Below, piece by piece: positions 60,728-64,000 of a DNA stretch of 64,000 nt. The notes under the pieces are model-generated. The model had not been told where the DNA came from, searched no databases, and saw only the letters and a program-made list of their open reading frames with translations. Source of the stretch: Spisula solida (Eukaryota > Mollusca > Bivalvia > Venerida > Mactridae). Within the stretch, counting starts at the first letter, position 1, and each line of letters opens with the position of its first letter. The DNA is taken from the NCBI GenBank assembly GCA_947247005.1, contig OX365962.1:7227201-7291200 (forward strand). The letters are read 5' to 3'. The position numbers and the translations under genes are program-made.

Positions 60728-61510
60728 TATATCACTGGTTTAGAAGAATACGATCGTAAGTGCTACTTAAAGGGACTGCCTCATGTGTTGGTGTATTGCA
60801 AAAATAAAATTAAATTGTCAAATATTTATGTAATTTTGGTATAGTTTCCTGTATATGCCATAAACAACCACATTGCCATAAACAATAACTTGGGGAACAT
60901 TGGCATTTTGTAGTTATTTAGCATTTTTACACCCAAAATTCTATAGGGTATTAATACCCTATAGAATTAGCACTACTATCATCTAAATTGCTTGAAATTT
61001 GTTTCCATTCGATGGAAACGAATTGCGAAACGAACCAAATACCTAACAGATGTTTCGGCTTTAGTTCGTTGAAGTTACAGTTTGATCATGTGTGAATTAC
61101 ATAATTCACAGAACATTTTGGAAGGAAACTCTGCGATATTTTTACACAGAAAAATACTGAGTGCAAAAATTCAAAAGTGATTTAAATTGCTTATATGCCA
61201 TCAATCTTTCATAATGCAACCACAAAAATATAAATACTTGGTTAGGAAGGAAATAACGTAATACAAAAATTTTAGCCCGATCTGTGAGGCAGCACCTTTA
61301 AGACCTTATAAGACCCATACTCATATTTGCAATATGCACCACACGTCGGTTGTTATCGACCTATTTTCAAGAAAATCGGAAAAGGTCAATAACTTAGTAC
61401 ATTGACCAAAAGTAGAAAGGGCATTTTTCAACATGTAAGGAATACTTTCCAGACAGTTTCTCGTTTATCTCAAAATAACATTTTTTGTATTTACGCCATT
61501 TTTCGTCATC
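60728..61510 (+). repeat. Family 2 MITE interrupted by a TTAA element
   Basis: The left part is 60728-60766 (TATATCACTGGTTTAGAAGA). The right part resumes at 61302 with GACCTTATAAGACCC and the family interior (AAGAAAATCGGAAAAGGTCA). The copy is diverged. Confidence 0.6.
60767..61301 (+). mobile_element. TTAA-flanked non-autonomous element, 535 bp
   Basis: TTAA at both edges, inverted ends AGGGACTGCCTCA (left) and TGAGGCAGCACCT (right). No reading frame of note. Termini starting AGG after TTAA are compatible with Kolobok-type elements, which is inference. It sits exactly in the ACTTACGACC palindrome of a family 2 element. Confidence 0.7.
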
Positions 61511-61589
61511 AATATATATGTGAAATTTTAACACAAGAGATTCACCACACCATCAACTAATTAAAATATTAAAGGTAAAGTATAGTACA

Positions 61590-62925
61590 GCAATACCAAA
61601 TGATTTTTGGCTACAGGTCGAAGACGAAATTTGTCAGCATTGGAAAACAAAAATAGCCATAAGTGTTTTATTTCTTCATCGATATCTATGAAATATACGC
61701 CACGCGAAGGGGAAAATCATTTGCTTTCCATGAAATGTAATATCTTTTTCAGCAGCTTGAGCGTTTTTCAAGGTTTCACAGGGTGTGGGACAAAACGGCA
61801 CAGCTACGAGGGTCAGTCAAGAAAAACTGAGAGTTGCTTAATAATGCTTAGAAGAATAAGTGGTCGTATATTTTCTATGCATTATCATAAAATATGGTAT
61901 CTCACTGATGTTATAGCGAATACCAATCTGGGTTATGACAATTTGATTCTTGTTGCCAGGCAACTAAAGAGGACAACTCGAGGGCATGCGTTCACGCTGT
62001 TAGTGGAACAAAAGTTTGTGTTGCTATGGAACCATAAAGATATATCTGACATTTTCAAACGTATTATTTAGTTTGTAATACATTAATCTATCAGATAAAC
62101 TTAATTCTAATTGATTTATTCCACCAATATAGAAAATATACTTGACGAAAATGTAAATTGTCATTTTATTTAATGGTATTAAAACCACAATTTTACCCCA
62201 CCCAAAAGAACGAATTATTTTTTTCCAAAGCGAAGTTATACATTTTATTTATATGACGGTTATTGGACTTCTTGAGATATATTCATAATCTTATTGAATA
62301 GAAAAGGTGAAATCAGTTTTAGTTTTAGAACACCATGGCAACGAAAAGAACGTGTGCCGAGAAAATTGATGAAATGTGGGTAAAATTGTTGCTAAGCAAC
62401 AAAAAAACATAGCATAAGTGACCATTCTGAAAAAATTGCTAATTATTATTTGAGATATGCTATTCTACAATAAACACGTGTTAGTTGTAATAAATAACGG
62501 TGTATAAGGTTGAAAGAACCCTTTGAATTTACAACAAATTCAATCTTCATGTCGATGGCGCGAACGCACACCCCTTAGTGATGTTCTTTGGTTGCTTGGC
62601 AACTATATTTATAAGTCTATATCTGATGACAGAATTCTTCAGAAGATCCGCAGGGGATAATATTTGACTATGCATAATAGAAAGTACAACTGCAAACAGA
62701 TTTTGAAGGCTTAAATTACCCACTCTCAGTTTTTCTTGACTGACCCTCGTACTTAAAAATATCTTATAATTCGTGGAAAGCAAATAATCTTCCCCTTAGC
62801 GTGGCGTACATTTCATAGAAATCGGTATTGAAATAAAGCACTTATGAATATCTTTGTTTTCGATGTGCAGCAAATTTCGTCTTGGACCTGTATACAACTG
62901 TCACGTGGTATTGCTACACTGATAG
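61590..62925 (+). repeat. Family 4 fold-back element, interrupted copy
   Basis: The left arm is 61590-61804 (GCAATACCAAATGATTTTTG, then GGCTACAGGTCGAAGACG). The right arm is 62752-62925, ending GTCACGTGGTATTGCTACAC. The arms are inverted copies; the 943-bp TA element splits them. Confidence 0.75.
61807..62749. mobile_element. TA-flanked element with 28-bp perfect inverted ends, no transposase seen
   Basis: 943 bp. Ends are perfect 28-bp inverted copies starting CGAGGGTCAGTCAAGAAAAA, and TA is duplicated (61805-61806 and 62750-62751). Behind the perfect part the two arms stay diverged but alignable for about 200 bp (both have GTTGCCA.GCAACYAAAG and TGCGTTC). The reading frames inside run out of the host element and show no DDE motif, so this looks like a non-autonomous Tc1/mariner-class derivative. 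It interrupts a family 4 fold-back element. Confidence 0.75.
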
Positions 62926-62929
62926 AAGA

Positions 62930-63535
62930 AAAGGTCTCTGTATACACGAAAGTCTGGCTGCACATTTGCCATTCTATACGATGAGTTATACATGAGTGAA
63001 TAAATTTTAAAGTATAATAAAAATCAAGCTATACAATAAACAAACAACTCTTACCTAATTTGCCCCCCATTAATTTATTGTTTTAATTACTTCTTAATTG
63101 AATAATGCAATAAATGACCTCGGGAATTTATTTACATTTTCTAAACTTAGATTACTAGCAAATTTACATTATAATTTACATAATATTAATATACCATAAA
63201 GTTCATGTGATAATTAAGTACAATGTATGCATAATTAAAAAGAAATAATCATGATTGTGTATCTAACGTATTCATTAAACTTTTAAGGTTAAATATTTAA
63301 AATGAACAAGCTTGTTATTATCCGAATGGGGTTAGATTTCGGTGAAGTCGTATTGTCGAACACTTTTGACCTGTCGCTAATTAATCCCCGTGTGTTTTCG
63401 TTTTTGTACAGTAAGAATGTTTTGATGCGTTAAAATAACAACTCTGATTGGACAACGGATAAGCATGGATATTCATGGGTGACAAGTTAAAAGTGACAGG
63501 TAATAGACAAAGTGAACCAAATGATTAAATCAACG
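62930..63535. other. AT-rich, no gene seen
   Basis: No repeat recognised from elsewhere in this window. Confidence 0.4.
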
Positions 63536-63536
63536 T

Positions 63537-64000
63537 TTAAAGTCCCATTATGCCTTAGAATATAACCTACATTATGAGCCAATGAAAACGCCGCATTTTC
63601 GCGGTTAAATGAAAATTTAATCATTAAAATTTTCTCTTAACAGACTTGACGTCTTGCGTTGGCGCTCATTTCTATCGGCCAATCAGAATGCAGAATGTTA
63701 TATTCTAAGTTAGTTAGAACATATTAAGTAAATTTTAATGACTAAAAAGGCCTCGCTTCGCTTCGCTCGCTCCGCCCTTTTTAATCATTAAAATTTACTT
63801 AATATGTTCTAACTATAACTTAAATGGCTATTTTCTAAAAGCAATAACTTGGCAACCTATCTGCAGAATTATGCCTTTTGAGCACTTTAGTTGAGTCCCA
63901 AAGTTGGAAAACACCATAAGATGGAAGAACACGAAATAAAGCCTCCGGTTGGTTTGTAAACAAAATAACAAAATGTAAACAATAAATACATAATTCAAAG
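63537..64000 (+). repeat. TTAA MITE family 1, copy cut by the window end and by a family 3 insert
   Basis: It starts TTAAAGTCCCATTATGCC at 63537, is interrupted at about 63560-63819 by a family 3 element, resumes with the family's internal sequence and continues to the window edge. Confidence 0.8.
63560..63819 (+). repeat. Family 3 MITE inserted in a family 1 MITE
   Basis: About 260 bp. It begins GAATATAACCTACATTATG and ends TTAATATGTTCTAACTATAA, and is flanked by CTTA on both sides. The uninterrupted family 1 sequence reads CCTTAAATGG, so the insertion duplicated CTTA. The right half is a palindrome around a CGCTTCGCTCGCTCC loop. The left half carries two inverted CCAAT-type boxes (GAGCCAATGAAAACGCC and GGCCAATCAGAATGC). 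Confidence 0.75.

Noticed and set aside
61607..62071. 154-codon frame spanning a fold-back element and the 943-bp TA element
   Set aside because: It crosses a transposon boundary and shows no transposase signature.

Overview
This window is eukaryotic. Genes are split by canonical GT-AG introns, the base composition is AT-rich, and most of the length is nested DNA transposons, fold-back miniature elements, SINE and LINE debris and minisatellites. The one clearly recognisable host gene is an AA15-type lytic polysaccharide monooxygenase (LPMO), a family common in invertebrates. Together with the style of the repeats, this suggests a mollusc, most likely a bivalve. That placement is inference: no species marker is visible.

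Both host genes lie on the minus strand. (1) Positions 47650 to 37438 hold a complete-looking four-exon gene for a secreted AA15 copper LPMO of 615 residues. The catalytic domain (mature residues 1 to about 190, starting with the copper-binding His) is followed by about 400 residues of low-complexity, basic, Pro/Ser/Asn/His-rich tail. The four splice phases agree exactly. (2) Positions 16772 to 14666 hold the first two exons of an unrecognised secreted protein; its 3' part was not found.

Transposons by region: LINE fragments at 2.0-2.3 kb, 18.7 kb and 20.1-20.6 kb. A 3.7 kb inverted-repeat element at 5.2-8.8 kb holds the remnant of an acidic 'PYxFEP' reading frame. A fold-back family with nested inserts occupies 10.3-14.6 kb. 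A 1301-bp dead mariner (21465-22765) sits inside a TTAA-flanked MITE family that occurs six times. A 943-bp TA-flanked element with 28-bp perfect terminal repeats (61807-62749) sits inside another fold-back family. A pogo-like element at 32.4-33.3 kb carries a SINE.

Tandem arrays: a pentanucleotide patchwork (15.6 kb), 75-bp units (16.2-16.5 kb), 51-bp and 60-bp modular units (30.8-32 kb), 31-bp units (43.5-44.1 kb and 44.6 kb), 20-bp (48.8-49.1 kb), 34-bp and 55-bp (51.8-52.3 kb), 24-bp (53.0-53.5 kb), 21-bp higher-order (54.1-55.7 kb), 33-bp (56.3-56.9 kb) and 42/48-bp units (58-59.3 kb). Their periods are often multiples of three, so long reading frames run through them on both strands; I treat those as artefacts.

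The observation I rate highest is that in both genes an intronic minisatellite begins at, or directly beside, the authentic 5' splice site and its units repeat a donor-like hexamer (GTAAGT in the LPMO gene, GTATGT in the other). This makes arrays of potential decoy or alternative donors next to the true exon end.
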